NCBI RefSeq assembly: GCF_000189635.1
Contig: NW_002476377.1
Coordinates: 248,001 to 312,000, forward strand
Source of the DNA: Tetrahymena thermophila SB210
Lineage: Eukaryota > Ciliophora > Oligohymenophorea > Hymenostomatida > Tetrahymenidae
Direction of reading: 5' to 3'
Length of the DNA: 64,000 nucleotides
Positions 13,001 to 25,547 of this stretch are shown here, piece by piece (position 1 is the stretch's first letter; each line of letters opens with the position of its first letter). Position numbers and translations under genes: made by a program. The notes beneath the pieces are model-generated. The model saw only the letters and a list, made by a program, of their open reading frames with translations, did no database searches and was not told where the DNA came from.

Positions 13001-14138
13001 CTTTTAGAGTATCAGCTTTTTAAGATTTATTAACAAAATGTATTACGCTAATTTAGATGATCTTTTTAGAATCTTGCAATTTACAAACATTTTTAATATT
13101 CAAGTTCTGTTTGAAAGAAATTAAAAGTATGATGATTTTAGTGTTAATTCTAAATTCCTGTTTGAAAAGAAAACATTTAGATTTTTTTAGGATTCTCTGA
13201 TTCTAGTAGTTATTATGTCTGCTATTTAATTAACTTATTTGATATTATCAGTTAAAATATTTAAGTAATAAAAAACCATGAAAGACATAGCATAAAAATG
13301 TATGATTATCTTAAATATATTTGCTGTTTAAGAGATGGCTTTAAATGTTATATTAAATATACAATTCTCTTCAGTAGATTAGATCTCCATTATTTAGATT
13401 GTATTTGGAATCATCTTTATGAATTTAGTTATAATATAAACTGTTCATTTCATAACTTTATTATCAAAGTAGAACAAATATTTAAGTAAAGATAACAAAT
13501 GCGATGTGAGTATTTAAATTCCAAAAATCCCTGCATCTGTGTTAAGTTTGCACATAGAACCTGAACAAAACAAAGATACACAAATGAAGCAAAACTCTAT
13601 AAAAGATATTAATTAAAATGGAAGTAATCAGTAAGTTGCTTCATCAGACCAAGAAATTAATGAATAAAATTAATAAAATGTAATAAAATAATAAAATTAT
13701 CAAAAAAATCCTAAAAAAAGTTTTATAGATAAATTTTAACTATAATATTTGATAAGCTATTTTGCTTTTATTTTATTAAAGATTGCTTATCCTATTCTAT
13801 TAACTTTACAATCTAAAAGTTCTGATCAAGTATTAATATACATTGGAGGAATTTTTATTTTTAAACTGATTGTTGCTTGTATAATACTTAGGAAATACAA
13901 TAAAAAGACTTTATGCTATATCATTTTTAAGCAAATATAATTCTTGGCTATAATAGGTCTCTATATAACTTTGATCAAATTGGATAATAAGATAACTTCA
14001 ACTGTTCTATCAGCTTCTATAGGAGTTTTGACATATATAGATTCTGCCATTTATATAATTTCAAAATTAATTACTACAATATATAAAAGTACTAAACACT
14101 TCATAAAGCATAAAAAAATGATGCTTAATTAGAAATGA
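10012..14138 (+). CDS. Leishmanolysin-like (M8) protein with Cys-rich repeats and multi-pass membrane C-terminus
   Basis: A surface or secretory-pathway protein. The start at 10012 gives a signal peptide (MRLTILIIFIKLVFFKISC). An intron lies at about 10439-10515, then RYPIIGRIFVNHAKI precedes the zinc motif FVHELTHILAFS (about 10623), the HExxH signature of M8 peptidases. After an intron (about 10847-10949) comes ITSYERDELMDSN, the place where leishmanolysins carry the third zinc-binding His (usually xSHxE before a Met) and the Met-turn; here the His position is Tyr. An EGF-like segment CVCKQGFGGLDCS follows, then many CxxC furin-like repeats (about 11950-12560, for example CQKCSSNCKSCINYPDTC), then a long hydrophobic region with about six or more membrane segments (12900-14110) and a TGA stop at 14136-14138. 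Tetrahymena-type genomes carry large families of such proteins. Activity is doubtful given the Tyr. Roughly 1,200 residues. Confidence 0.8.
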
Positions 14139-14879
14139 AATATGATTAATTATTCAATAATTCCAAAATTTTAAATATTATAAATTATTAAATTTTTATT
14201 CACTAAATTTAGTTAGATATAATGTGTTTGAAATTCAAAAAACTTATTGTAAAATATTTATTTTGAATCAGGTAAATTTTATTTTAAAATTCATTTAATT
14301 TAAAAAATGTTGGAAATTTACACTACATTTATATTTATTTGATATTTAATCACTTTATTGTAATAGTATACAGTAAGTAAATCTTCATTAATTAAGATAG
14401 GAAAATTGAGAAAATTTTTAATTAATTTTTATTGTAAGGTTAATTTTTGAGAAAAAATATTTTTTTTCAACTGACCTTAATTAATGAGAATGCATAGCAT
14501 TTCAAAATTTATCAATCTAATCCTTTCTATAGTAAATAAATATAATAATAATAAACAAATTAATGCTTGATAAATTAGTTAAAAATAAATTTTTATGCTT
14601 AAAAAGTATAAAATATTTTTAATAATAGTATTAAATTGAATTATTGATTTATTCATTCAACCAAGTTTGTTTTAGTATTATCTAAATTTAAAAATTTTAT
14701 TTTAAATTATTTATTTTGAATAAATTTGATTTAAAACATATCAAAATTGAAATATTTCAACTAATCAAATTAATTCTATAAAACATAAAGCATAATAATT
14801 AAATGCTTTAAAATAAATTAAAAATTAACAATTTTTATAATAAATAATTATACAAACAAAATTTTTCATCTTATTTATT
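14139..14879. other. AT-rich convergent intergenic region
   Basis: It lies between the 3' ends of the leishmanolysin-like (+) and XMAP215-like (-) genes, so it should contain only two 3' UTRs and terminators. A 103-bp element with 12-bp terminal inverted repeats is at 14385-14487. No coding sequence was seen. Confidence 0.65.
14385..14487. mobile_element. MITE-like element with 12-bp terminal inverted repeats
   Basis: TCATTAATTAAG at 14385-14396 is the exact reverse complement of CTTAATTAATGA at 14476-14487. The interior includes GAAAATTTTTAA, TTGAGAAAAAA and CAACTGACCTTAATTAAT. A related sequence with the same order of blocks lies at 32153-32219. Such short non-coding palindromic-ended repeats fit the MITE pattern. 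No transposase is present and no target duplication is certain. Confidence 0.45.
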
Positions 14880-17800
14880 TCAGAAATTCTATTTATTGCT
14901 CGAAAAGCTGCTATTAGCTTAATCGTCTTCGTTAATTCCTTTAATGTTGCTTTAAGATAACTATTAATTATGTCTTTTTGCTTTCATGTCAATTACTTTT
15001 TGCATAAACTCCTCTGTAGTTTTTGGTTAATAAGATTTATCTCCTTGCTATGATTAATAATTTATTTAAGAAATACTTTCCAATTCATTGTATTATTAAT
15101 CTCTTCTTAAAATTCTTTATTTTAATTCATTTATTCCATTATGTAAACTTTTATAGTCCATCTACTTTCCAATACCATAACTTGAATTATTTTTATCCTC
15201 ACTTCTACTATCATCCTTTATTTTCATCAGATTTTATCAATAAATATACAAATGATAAATAATTTTAATTACATTATAATTAGGCTGTTAATAATTCTTT
15301 GCTGTGCTGAAAAGTTATGAATTATTTTACACTAAATTTGATACAAAATATTTTTAATTTACAATTTAATAAATATAATAAAATATTTACTTCCTGCTAA
15401 ACCAGAAACTTTCTTTTGTTAATCATATTTCTCGAGGTTATTTATTACAAATTTAGTAAAATTTTAAGTGCAATCTTGCAAATATGTTTCGATATTTATG
15501 CCTTGAATTATAATAATAAATAATTTAATAAAAATATATTTGATTATTAATTAATATTATTTTTTAATAAAAAAATTTTAAATGCAAAGAAAAGTTTATC
15601 TAAACCCTGCTAAAAAATATTTTTTTAATTTCTTTTAATACAAAATCAAATAATTTTTGAACAAGGGGGTTAAATAAAATATTTGTAATTTATCTTATTC
15701 TACGTGAAAATATTTCAGAATTCAAAAACGAATATTGAAATAAGTTACTTGGATATTTTGTGAGTATTTCATGAAGCTGTGCTATTCCTTACTCGAAAGT
15801 ATCAGATTATTTAATATTTTAGATAGTTTTAACAATCAAAGAATCAATTTAATCTGGTGAAATATTAGTTAGTGATTGTTAAGTTGCTGATATTTTTCTC
15901 TCAAACCTCAAATCTCTTGGAGACACGATTGAAATAGGGTTTCCTGCAGTATTAGAAGATTAAGCAGGCTTTAATACTAAGCCAATCCACCTTTTATAAA
16001 TGCAAAATTTAAAATTGAAAAAGAATATATTTAATTTTACTCAAAAATAAATTAGTCTTTTTAAGGGCAGTTTTTAATAGAATTGTTATAAACAACCCAA
16101 ATAGCTTCTCCTTTTAGTTTACAGAGCTCTTTCAAAATAGTTTTAATTGTTTTTACTCCTATATCATCACTCATTGTTGGATTAGGAACTAGAAATTCGC
16201 AAATATATTTATGGAAATATAACAGTAACTCATTAAGATCTATTTGGTTTATGAAATCTTCTAATCCTTTAGTTACTTTAAGGATACATTTTATAATTAA
16301 TCCGAGGATTTTAGCATAGTTAAATTACTGTCTGTATTTAATTAAGAGTTCAAGAAGAATTTTATATATTTATTCGGGTCTTGAATTTTCTAAGATTCTA
16401 AGCATAGTTGAGTTTATTAGCTTTATGATTCCACTTGCATTATTTTAATTTTATTCTTCTTTATTTTGATTTTCATCTTCAGCAAGTAATCTGTAGAGGA
16501 TTTCTTCTGTAAAATTTTTTAAAGGTTCAAATTAGCAGCCCTTTGCAAAGCTCTTAATTGTGAAGCACTTATACATTACATTTAAAAAATATTAAAGATA
16601 TTGAGGCGATATTGTTTTTTTATTTTCAAAAACAAATCTTAATTAAGTGTAAATCATATCAAGGAGCAGGTTTGTGTTGCTTTCAATCAAACTTAGATAT
16701 GCTTGATTTTCATGATCTTAAATTATATTATTAATGTAAACAAGCATTTCGATCTTATCATTTGAGTAGGGATCTTTCTGAAGTGATTTAACTTTACTGA
16801 TAAACACTTCTTCTAAACTAGGTTACTATATTTGCTGTTAAGGTTATTATGTTTGTTGAAATTATTACTAAGGCTATTAAGGTTTTTGTAAGTTCGAAGA
16901 AGGTTGTTAAGTTTAATTTTGCTATTAGTTAGATAGAGAAGGACCTTACTGAGTTTTATTAAAGGAAGGAGTCTCATTTAATTTTACACCATTTGCTTAC
17001 AAAGCAGTTACCGAATTCTTATTTTTTGGTGTTACATTATCTATTTTTTATAATAAAAATAATGTTTTTTACATTAAAAAATTTGCAAATGATAAATTAA
17101 TTGATTTTAATTTTTAATTTTTTAGTTTTTTAGTTAAGAAATATTTTTAATTTTGTAGATTTTAAGAATAAAATTACCATTGCCAATCTAAGAAGATGGA
17201 TTGTTAGAAGTAATTGTTGGAGGACCAATAAGTTTTGACTAATTGCTTAAATTATTGTAAATTGATACATTAAATTATTGAGGATTAGGGAATCCAGGGC
17301 TCTACAAGGTATTTGATACTTGTTTACTTTATTCATATTAATCAAGGACTGAACTCGTGAATCCTGCTTACAAAAGTGTATCGCGTCCAAATTAATCTTA
17401 AACTGCTAATATGAAATCTATAGCTTTTGGAGTTTTAAACTGGATAGAACTTAAAAATTGTAAACTAGTTTAAGGGTTTATGTTTTTAATTAAAACGTTA
17501 ATAAATAGGTCATACAATTTATTTTGATATTCATTTTAAACAACTTCTAAATTAAGATTATCTGATTCAAAATATTGAGGATGTAAATCGAACACTGAAA
17601 CCAAGAGCTGATTGAGCCAAAAGTGTATAACTTTATCTCTTTTATCACCTAGCATTTTTAATTGTAAATTAATGATTAAATAAGCTTATTAGAGGAGATT
17701 GCTTGATTCTGGTAAATTAATGAAACATTCTCTAATAGATGCATTTATTGTTCCTATTTCTAAACAACTGAGTGTTTCACTAGTTTTTTATAGGACAATT

Positions 17801-20800
17801 AAAATCGTTCTTATAGTATCAAGTAAGTGAATACTAACTTCTATGTTAAAATTACCATATAATCTCATAAAACACCATTAAAATAATAAGTCACTAAAAT
17901 ATTTTAAGCTAGGCTATTACATTAAATCATCGCATGCGTTTTTAAGTTCTATTTTAAGATAAAATTGCTTGAATTTGTAAATTAATTAGAATTTAAAATA
18001 CATTCTGTAGCTTGGATCACACACTTATAATTAAATGAGAACATCAAAGGAGTTACAGTGCTATTTAAAAGAAATTTAAGCTCGTTTTAAATAAATTCGA
18101 AGTGCTCATTTGAAGGATTTTGAATATCAAAATTTTGGTATAAAGGGAAATTGAATCTTTTATTCTTAAGTGAAGAAATGGAATTTGATACAGGGAATAT
18201 CATTGAATCATCCATCATTATCTTCTTAGCAGTTTAGTCTACCATCGAGGAGGGTCTATTAGAAGTACTTTATAAGCTAGTTTAAATGGAGCTAACATTT
18301 TATTACTATGCCTTCTCTATAGTAAAGTCTTCAATTTAACTTTATGAACTTTATTAGCTTCCTTATTAGAAAGAAGATTTTCCAGCATTTTGGTTGTTGT
18401 CTATTAAAATAATATTGAATATAAATTTAAAATATTCAATCAATTTACCTGGTTTAATGTTTATTTTATTTGTAGAGGCAGAGTGATTAAGTCCAAATTT
18501 AGACTTTGTAGGAGTTTTATCTCCATTATTGCTGGCTGTATCAGATTTCTCATCATTTACTTTCAAATTCATTGTTGTTGCATTTCTTGTAAGGGTTGTT
18601 TTTTCTTTATTTGCCTGAGCATTAGCACCAGTTGCAGGTTTTTAGCCTGCTACTATAATTTTAGGTGGGTTTTTATCATTTTGTTTTTGTATAATTTAAG
18701 TTGAGGATTTATTATCCTTTCTTGTTCTATTTTAAATAAGAAAACAATTAATTAAATATTCATTTATACAATAAAATAAATATATTTTTTTTAATTAATT
18801 TACACTGTTGGCGTAGGTCCTTAATCAGCATCATCATCTAAATTAGTATACTTTGAAATTATTGGTTAAATTGCTTTCACTGTAGCAGGTTTCATATCTT
18901 TGAATGCAAATTTAAAGGGCTCTGCTGTTGTAACAGATATGGTTTTTTCTAATAATTATTCTGCTAAAACTCTTATTTCTTTAGTTTTATCGTCAAGACA
19001 AAGAAGGATGGGTTAAACATAGGCATTCAAATCTCCAGCTGCATAACTATCTGGATGACGCAAAATCCATTCTATGATTCCTTAACGCAGTTCTGGGTTA
19101 CTTTCAGATAAATAAGCTGACATCACATTTACAACATGTTCTCCACCTATAGCTTTTTCAAATCTATCTAAGGCTTGAATTACTTCTTTGCGCATTAGAG
19201 ATTCTTTATTGCTCAAATTTGATACAATTTAACATAAAAGATTCTTACTGTGAGGTCTTAAATCTTTACCACAAGCTTCTGCAAATCTTCCTACAAAATT
19301 AAATGCTTGTCTTTAAACTCCCTTGTTAGATTCTTGTAGAGTCTATTTCAAAGCGGCTAGCAAATCGAAGAGCCCAGTTAATTGGATTCTATTATTGCTT
19401 TTTTGAAGAAGCTTGTCTAATTCATCTAACCCTTCTTTACGGGTTTACCATTTGGCATCTGAAAGTTTTTTTAGTATTTTTTCTGCATCTTTTGAAATGT
19501 CTGCACGAGGAAGCTGATCCAAAGGATTAGAACTAGCGCTTTTAGCTGTAGCCGTTACCTCCTTAGCTGCTTCTCCAACAAATTTCATAGTAGCATTTGA
19601 TGCTTTATCTGATTCACTCAAAACTGTTAGTTTAGAAAACTCTTTTTACAAAGTACCCATTATATTTGCAGGAATATCTTTTAAGAAATTGTTTGTAAGT
19701 GTTTCACCCATATGTTCGTATAATTTTTTCAAGACTTCTTGACCACCAGCTTTGATTGAAACGTTAGTATTCTATATGCTTTCTTTTCCAAATTAAAGCA
19801 CATCCATAAAATTTATATACTTTAAAGTAGCTAAATCTATTATCTTAGCAATAGATTTTGATAATTCTTATGCTGATTTAGGTGACATTTTCTTTTCATC
19901 TTGCTTGAGCACTCTTATGAGCCTTGAAATTACATATTTAGGAACTAACCTTTCGCAAGACTTTTCAATGATGCTTTATACCTGAGTATTAAACTTTGCT
20001 TCTCCTACATACTTAACTATGAAATCTGTAATTACATGGAAGCATTTTTTGTTAAAGCTATCAAAATTGATTGCATTCTCTACTAAATTTAAAACTTCTT
20101 TTTGAATAAGCAATATACTAGATTTGAAAGCAACTTTGTCTAAATAAACGAACAATTCCAGTAGGCAGCTTTCATAGTAACTGCTGCTTGCTATAGCCTA
20201 CAAAGCTTCAACTTTTTCAGGATTTTTTGTTCCTGCAAATATCTTCAAGTATTCTTCTGGCATCCCATTATCTATTAATCTTTACTCACATTCTTCTGAA
20301 GTAGGGATACTACTACTGCTTACGTCTTCATCATTCATAGCAGCTCCTCCACTTCCACTGTTTTGGTTTGATTGTTTTTCAGCCTAAACTTTTTCACCAC
20401 CTGCTTTTTTTAGACCTCCACCCTTGATTGTAGAATTTAATGTAGACTTGTTTTCCTTGACTTCTTCATCATCATCCTATTATTTTATTGGTGGTTTTGA
20501 AGCTGTACCAGGTTTTTAAATAACTTTAGAAGCACCTAAATCAGGTTTATCATTGCTTTCTTAAACTTGTTAGATTTTAGCCTTTTTTTAATCATTTAAT
20601 CCAGCTGTCAAATTATCTTTAAATAAAAGAAATATTTTAATTTTTCTTCCCATTAAAAAAATTAATTATTTATTCTTAAAAAATTAATTAGAAATATTTA
20701 TTTTTTTTACTAATTTCTTCGCTAGTGAACCAATCTTTTTATTTATTGAATTTGCCAATTAATTTAAGAGAATATTCTCTTATTTCTGAGGTACTATCGT

Positions 20801-23544
20801 CAAACAGCTTCTTTATTGTTGGAATGCAAGCTTGCTTAAAAGCATCTCTGGATTTGTTAGCATTGGGTCTCGTATCGAAGTACCTCTCTATTGCTTGCAT
20901 AACTTGCATTTTCATAGGAGGAGCTTTATCTTAAAGAGCTTCTTTTATTTCTTCCATAACTTCTTCAAGTGAAACAGAATACCAAAAGTTATCAATTGCA
21001 ATTTTAGTTTCTTCAATAATAAGAGTTTTTTTATCTCTAAATTTAATAATTATCTAATCAAACAGCTATTTTGCTCCCATATTAAATCCTTTACGAATGC
21101 TCTTGCAAAGGCAACCCGTTAACTTAATTGAATTAAGTTGGACATTAGAATTATTATCGTTGAGTAATCTTTTTATCATTCCTACAACTGGCATATAGTT
21201 ACTAGGACTTACTTTTGGCTAGCTAGCTGCAGTTATAATTTCTTCTAAATGTTCCTTTTTTTCTTGCCATTTTGATAAAGCTAACACTTTATCACACCAT
21301 TTATCACTATATTTAACAAAAATATCCACTGCATCAACTATATCGTACAAATCAATATCTCCTCCAGCACTGATACTTGCTCCTCCTCCAGAGCCACCAT
21401 TTGTGCCCGAAGAAGCTTTATTTTATGCAGCTAATTAATTTCAAAAAATGTTTGAATTAATTTTATTTAAAATCAAAATATTTCTGTTAAATTTTGTTAA
21501 AAGAATAATTTTTGAAAGAGAAATTATTTAAAATTAAATTTAAATAACCTTTTTTTTCTTCCTCTGAGGCTCTTAATGGAACCATTGGTAGTTTATCCCA
21601 TTCAGAATAAAACTTATCAAGCTCGTCTTGCTGGAGTTTTTTTAGGTTTTTAGTATAATTTTTAACTATAGCATCACCAAGCCATTTCATAGCTTCTTTG
21701 AAAAATACCATACAGTCTGCTCTAATTGAACTATTGGTTGAAAGACTTTATTTTTCGATTTCACCAAAAAATGGTTTCATAAAATCGAATTTTTTAACTC
21801 CATAATTGGTCATTAAATCTGTAATACTTTAAATACCTGCACAAACAACCTTAGCATTCTTGTTTTTCACACAGGTATTCAATGCTTCAAAAAATTCACC
21901 TTAATCATTATTTTTTTCATACAATAAACACAAGACATCTTTTGAAATTGGAAGTAATTATGGCTTGCCACTGGCAATACACTTTTCTATAAGAGCCTTA
22001 AGAATACTAGAAGTATCGTTAATTTTAAGATTCTTGAAATTGGGATGAAATACAATCCAATTCTTTAATGCATTACAGGCCTACTCTTAAACACTAGGGT
22101 TGATATCTGAAATTTTTTTATCCCACTCGCTCTCATATTCACTAAATAAGCTTGCATCTTTTTTCTTTGTCTCAAACTCAGATGCTAATTCTTAAAATGC
22201 TGTCTAACGTGTTTTAAGTACTTTGCTAACTAGTCTTTTACTTAAAGGTCCTTCATCTTTACTACCTAAATTATACAAGAGTAATATTGAAGAATATATT
22301 TTATAGATTTTAAAAACTAAATTAATTCTATTTCATTATATTTTAATCTATTTTCCTTTAATTATTCATTTCTGATATTTACTGTCTTCTATATTAAAAA
22401 AAAGGAAATTACTTGAGGCTCCTTGAATAGACTCTGCATCCATACCATCAGGATACTCCGACATCATATTGCTTTTATTTCCTGCTCCAATAGGCCTTTA
22501 GTCCTCATCTACAAATTGATTTTTATTTCCTCCTCCAATAGGTCTTTCATCCTCATCTACAAAATTATTTTTTTTAGCTGCTCCTATTGGACGCTCATCA
22601 TCTGGATTAAATGTATTATTTTTTTTATTGCCTCCAATAGGTCTTTCATCATCTTAATTATTTACTTGCTTAGTATTTCCTAAAGGTCTTTCATTATCAG
22701 GGTATTCCTAATCCTAACTAAATGTATTTTTTTTTGGGCCACCACCTATGGGTCTATCATCATTGCTTGCTTCTTTATTTGATGTTCCAATTGGTCTATC
22801 ATCTTCTAAATTTTTTTAATTAGTATTTCCACTTACAGGCTTTTCATCAATCTCATTATTTTATTAACTAGATTCCTCGCTTTTGTCACTTACAACAGCT
22901 TTCTTTTTCAACCAGGGTTTATCTGCGGCAGTAGAAGATGCTGAAGGCTTTTTATCAGCTTGTTATGAATTATCTTAATTTTCTTATTCATTTTTATCTT
23001 TATTCTCTAACCTTGCTTAAAGTCGTTTAGGAATTGCTTTAGGTTTTGGCTTCTCCTCTGGAGGAGGCTATTCTCCATCTGCAAACTCTGGAATTTAAAA
23101 TTTTTTACCTCCTCCTAATGGCCTTTCATCATTAGGATCATTTCTAATTTGCTTGTCTATTTTAGCAAAACCATCCTCAATTTTTTCTAATTTTAAACAA
23201 AAATTATGGCTACGAGTATGGCATTTACATTTTTATATTGAATATCATGAATTTATGCAAAAATTAAAATTACCTTCAGCCTAATCGTTATTTTATTATT
23301 ATTAATTATCATCTTATCCTGCTTATTACTATTACTATTCCTCATCAACTACAGGCTTATTTTTCGTTGCCAATCTATTACTATTGGTTGGTTTCTTTTT
23401 AGGTGGTTCAACAACTGGAGGATTTTCTCCATCAGCGTATTCTGGTATTTAAAATTTTTTACCTCCTCCTAATGGCCTATCATCATTAGGATCATTTCTA
23501 AATACTTTATCAATAGTTTCTAATTTTCCCTCTTAATCGTCCAT
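14880..23544 (-). CDS. XMAP215/CKAP5/Stu2-family TOG-domain microtubule polymerase
   Basis: Binds tubulin through TOG domains and promotes microtubule growth at centrosomes, spindle and cilia-associated arrays. It starts at ATG 23544-23542. An N-terminal region (about 23544-22420) carries nine copies of a (D/N)(D/E)RP(I/L)G motif, unusual for the family. TOG1 (about 22260-21540) includes LSKRLVSKVLKTRQTAFQEL and ends DKFYSEWDKLPMVPLR, very close to the family. TOG2 is at about 21330-20720. A third HEAT block is at about 20290-19600. A fourth begins DQLPRADISKDAEKILKKL (about 19520), with KEGLDELDKLLQKS, like vertebrate TOG4. A basic Ser/Thr linker (about 18800-18430) precedes a C-terminal helical domain whose segment TIKTILKELCKLKGEAIWVV (about 16150) matches the conserved C-terminus of CKAP5. 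The end is TGA 14882-14880 after a coiled, Q-rich tail. Many small introns are present. The product is over 2,000 residues. Convergent with the leishmanolysin-like gene. Confidence 0.9.
22423..23544 (-). repeat. RP(I/L)G peptide repeats ahead of TOG1
   Basis: The coding sequence repeats a motif with core RP(I/L)G preceded by acidic/Asn residues and followed by Gly/Lys/Asn. Copies read DPNDDRPLGGGKKF, DPNDERPLGGGKKF, LEDDRPIGTS, SNDDRPIGGGPKK, PDNERPLGN, QDDERPIGGNKK, PDDERPIGAAKK, DEDERPIGGGNK and DEDQRPIGAGNK. The first two copies share a longer unit ending FQIPE(Y/F)ADGE. An intron interrupts the region near 23200-23275. Known XMAP215 proteins start at or near TOG1, so this roughly 300-residue extension is a lineage-specific addition or a feature I do not recognise. 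Confidence 0.8.
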
Positions 23545-24557
23545 TTAGTTTAATTATGAAAGTTGTCAATATTTAATTTAATAAATTAATTTGCCTATAT
23601 ATGAACTGCTAAAAATAATATGTTTATGCTATGGTTTTTATTTTGTTGAAACAGAGAGAAATTGTTGTTGTTTTAAAGTTGCCAATAAAATATATATAAT
23701 ATTTCCTTGCTTATACTAAATCAATTATTTATTTACTACTAAATAATTAATTCGATTAAAGACACTTTGTTTGATATAATTTACAATTTCAAAAATTTTA
23801 AAAACAAACTTGTAATATATTTAAAGCAATCAATATTCTTTCATTTAAAAGCAATGATTCTTTTTACTTTATTTTTATCATATAAAATAAGACAAAGAAA
23901 TTCATTTTTATCTTAAAGATTCTCTTCATTTTCATATTTAAATAAACAAATTAAATGAAAAAAGTAAGTAATATATTCTTTTTTTATCAAAAATTAATTG
24001 TATTTCTACATCAATTATAAAGCTTCATAAGCATTATTCGTTTGTACATCATAAAGAAATCAATTTTTACAAAATTTAAAATGTTTGTTTATAAGCTAAT
24101 AAAATTTTAAGTAAAAACAATTAAAGCTTTTCAAAAAAATGAATTTATAACTTTTTATTAATTAAATTTTTTAATATAAATAAATTTTGTTATTTTGAAA
24201 AATAAAATATTTTTTTTAGTTGCAAATAAAAAATTGTTTTATTTTATCTTCCAAAAAAGGTCAAAAAAAGCAAATTAGTAAAATTATTTTTATTTAAAAT
24301 AATTTATTTATGTTTTGATAATTTACTTTAAATTTGTTATTTTATTTATTAGTATAAATTTATTAATAAATTAAGAATTAATATGAAAAAGTAAAAAAAC
24401 ATAAAATAAGTTTTTTAGAAACGTGTTTTAGAAATAATTTAAATTAATTATTATAATTATTTGTAATAAATAATATAATTTTTAAAATATATTTTATAAA
24501 TTAAAAATATTAATAAAAATAAAATATTTAAAAAAATTTAAATATATTTCTAATTTT

Positions 24558-24740
24558 AAATGATATAAAAAAAATATTAAAAATGGAGTACTCAGATAGC
24601 ATCAAGATATAAATTGTTAGGATACTAAATGATATATAAAAAAAAAAATTAAAAATGAAGTGCTCTGATAGTATTAAGATACCCATAGTTAGGATACTAA
24701 ATGTGGAGGAGCACAGGTTCTTTAGGTTTTAACAGTTAGT
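24558..24740. repeat. Tandem ~70-bp repeat resembling part of 5S rRNA
   Basis: Two imperfect units begin AAATGATATA at 24558 and 24627 (period 69), and a third partial match begins at 24699. Each holds CT(C)xGATAG(C/T)AT(C/T)AAGATA and GTTAGGATACTAAATG. The second unit continues GTGGAGGAGCACAGG. The order of blocks (TAAG, then GTTAG-TACT, then GATGxG-like) resembles the internal promoter part of eukaryotic 5S rRNA (AGCTAAGC...GGTTAGTACTTGGATGGG). It is too short and diverged to be a working 5S gene. A 5S-derived pseudogene or SINE is an inference. Confidence 0.35.
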
Positions 24741-24749
24741 CAATAAATA

Positions 24750-25281
24750 ATGGATAGCTATTAACAAGGCAGCAAAACCTTTGACAAGATATTAATATAT
24801 ATTAAATAGTAAATTTATACCAATAAATTAATTAGCTATAGCTTTTATGGGTCTACATTAATTTAATCTTACTTACAAATGAAGGTGATTACAATGTCGA
24901 AAAAATAAAATTGTTTACAATCTTAAATGAGAATATCAATTCAAAAAATATTTAAAATCAAAATATACATTAAAATGCGTAATTGTTGATCCATTTCCTC
25001 ATGAGTTTTGGTATTCGTTTGATGACATTTTTACAGCTCAAGTTGGTCTTATTTAGATGTCGCATATTTAAAAATGGAATTTTTGTATTTTATCTTAGTG
25101 TTACAAACCACATTATTAAATAAATAAAAAATATATCTTGATTGATAGCAAATTAAGCTAATATTTTCTGTTATATTTGAATACTTTTTTTTATAAATAA
25201 ATAATTTATTTTGAAGCCATTTTATTAAAGAGTGAGTTAACTAGAAAATTAGTAGAGATTCATAAATTCTTTTAATAATGA
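24750..25281 (+). pseudogene. Possible gene remnant, frame-disrupted
   Basis: An ATG at 24750 opens MDSYQQGSKTFDKILIYIKQ and continues about 80 codons to a TGA near 24990. A different frame, open from 24931 to TGA 25279-25281, carries CVIVDPFPHEFWYSFDDIF and a Cys/Trp-containing stretch with more protein-like composition than the surroundings. No GT...AG intron cleanly connects the two. I recognise no family. It could be a frameshifted remnant or an unrelated pair of chance frames. Confidence 0.25.
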
Positions 25282-25547
25282 ATAAAAAATTTTTTGGAAA
25301 TATATTTTCTTTACAAATTTTAGTTACATACTATAATTCAATATTTTTAGGTATTTTCATAAAATTTAAGAAAAAGTTTGGAAATATCCATATTTAAGTA
25401 TTCCCTATTCGAGACATTTCTTTATTACAACTTATAAATAAATGCAATTGATTTTACTGCTTGATATATTTTGTAGGTTTTAAAATCAAAAAAAAAAGAT
25501 ACATATAAAATTTTTAATTAAAAGATTTTTAATTTATTGAAAAAAAT

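Larger units (their letters stand above)
23545..25547. other. AT-rich intergenic region with small repeats and an ORF remnant
   Basis: It separates the divergent starts of the XMAP215-like (-) and ferrochelatase (+) genes. About 23600-24550 is almost pure A/T. A tandem element is at 24558-24740 and a remnant reading frame at 24750-25281, both listed separately. The 260 bp before the ferrochelatase ATG are AT-rich and should contain its promoter. Confidence 0.6.

Noticed and set aside
15023-15262. 79-codon plus-strand frame
   Set aside because: Antisense to the C-terminal exon of the XMAP215-like gene, whose minus-strand frame continues to TGA 14882-14880.
18483-18704. Plus-strand 73-codon frame within the XMAP215-like gene
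   Set aside because: Antisense to the basic Ser/Thr linker of that gene.
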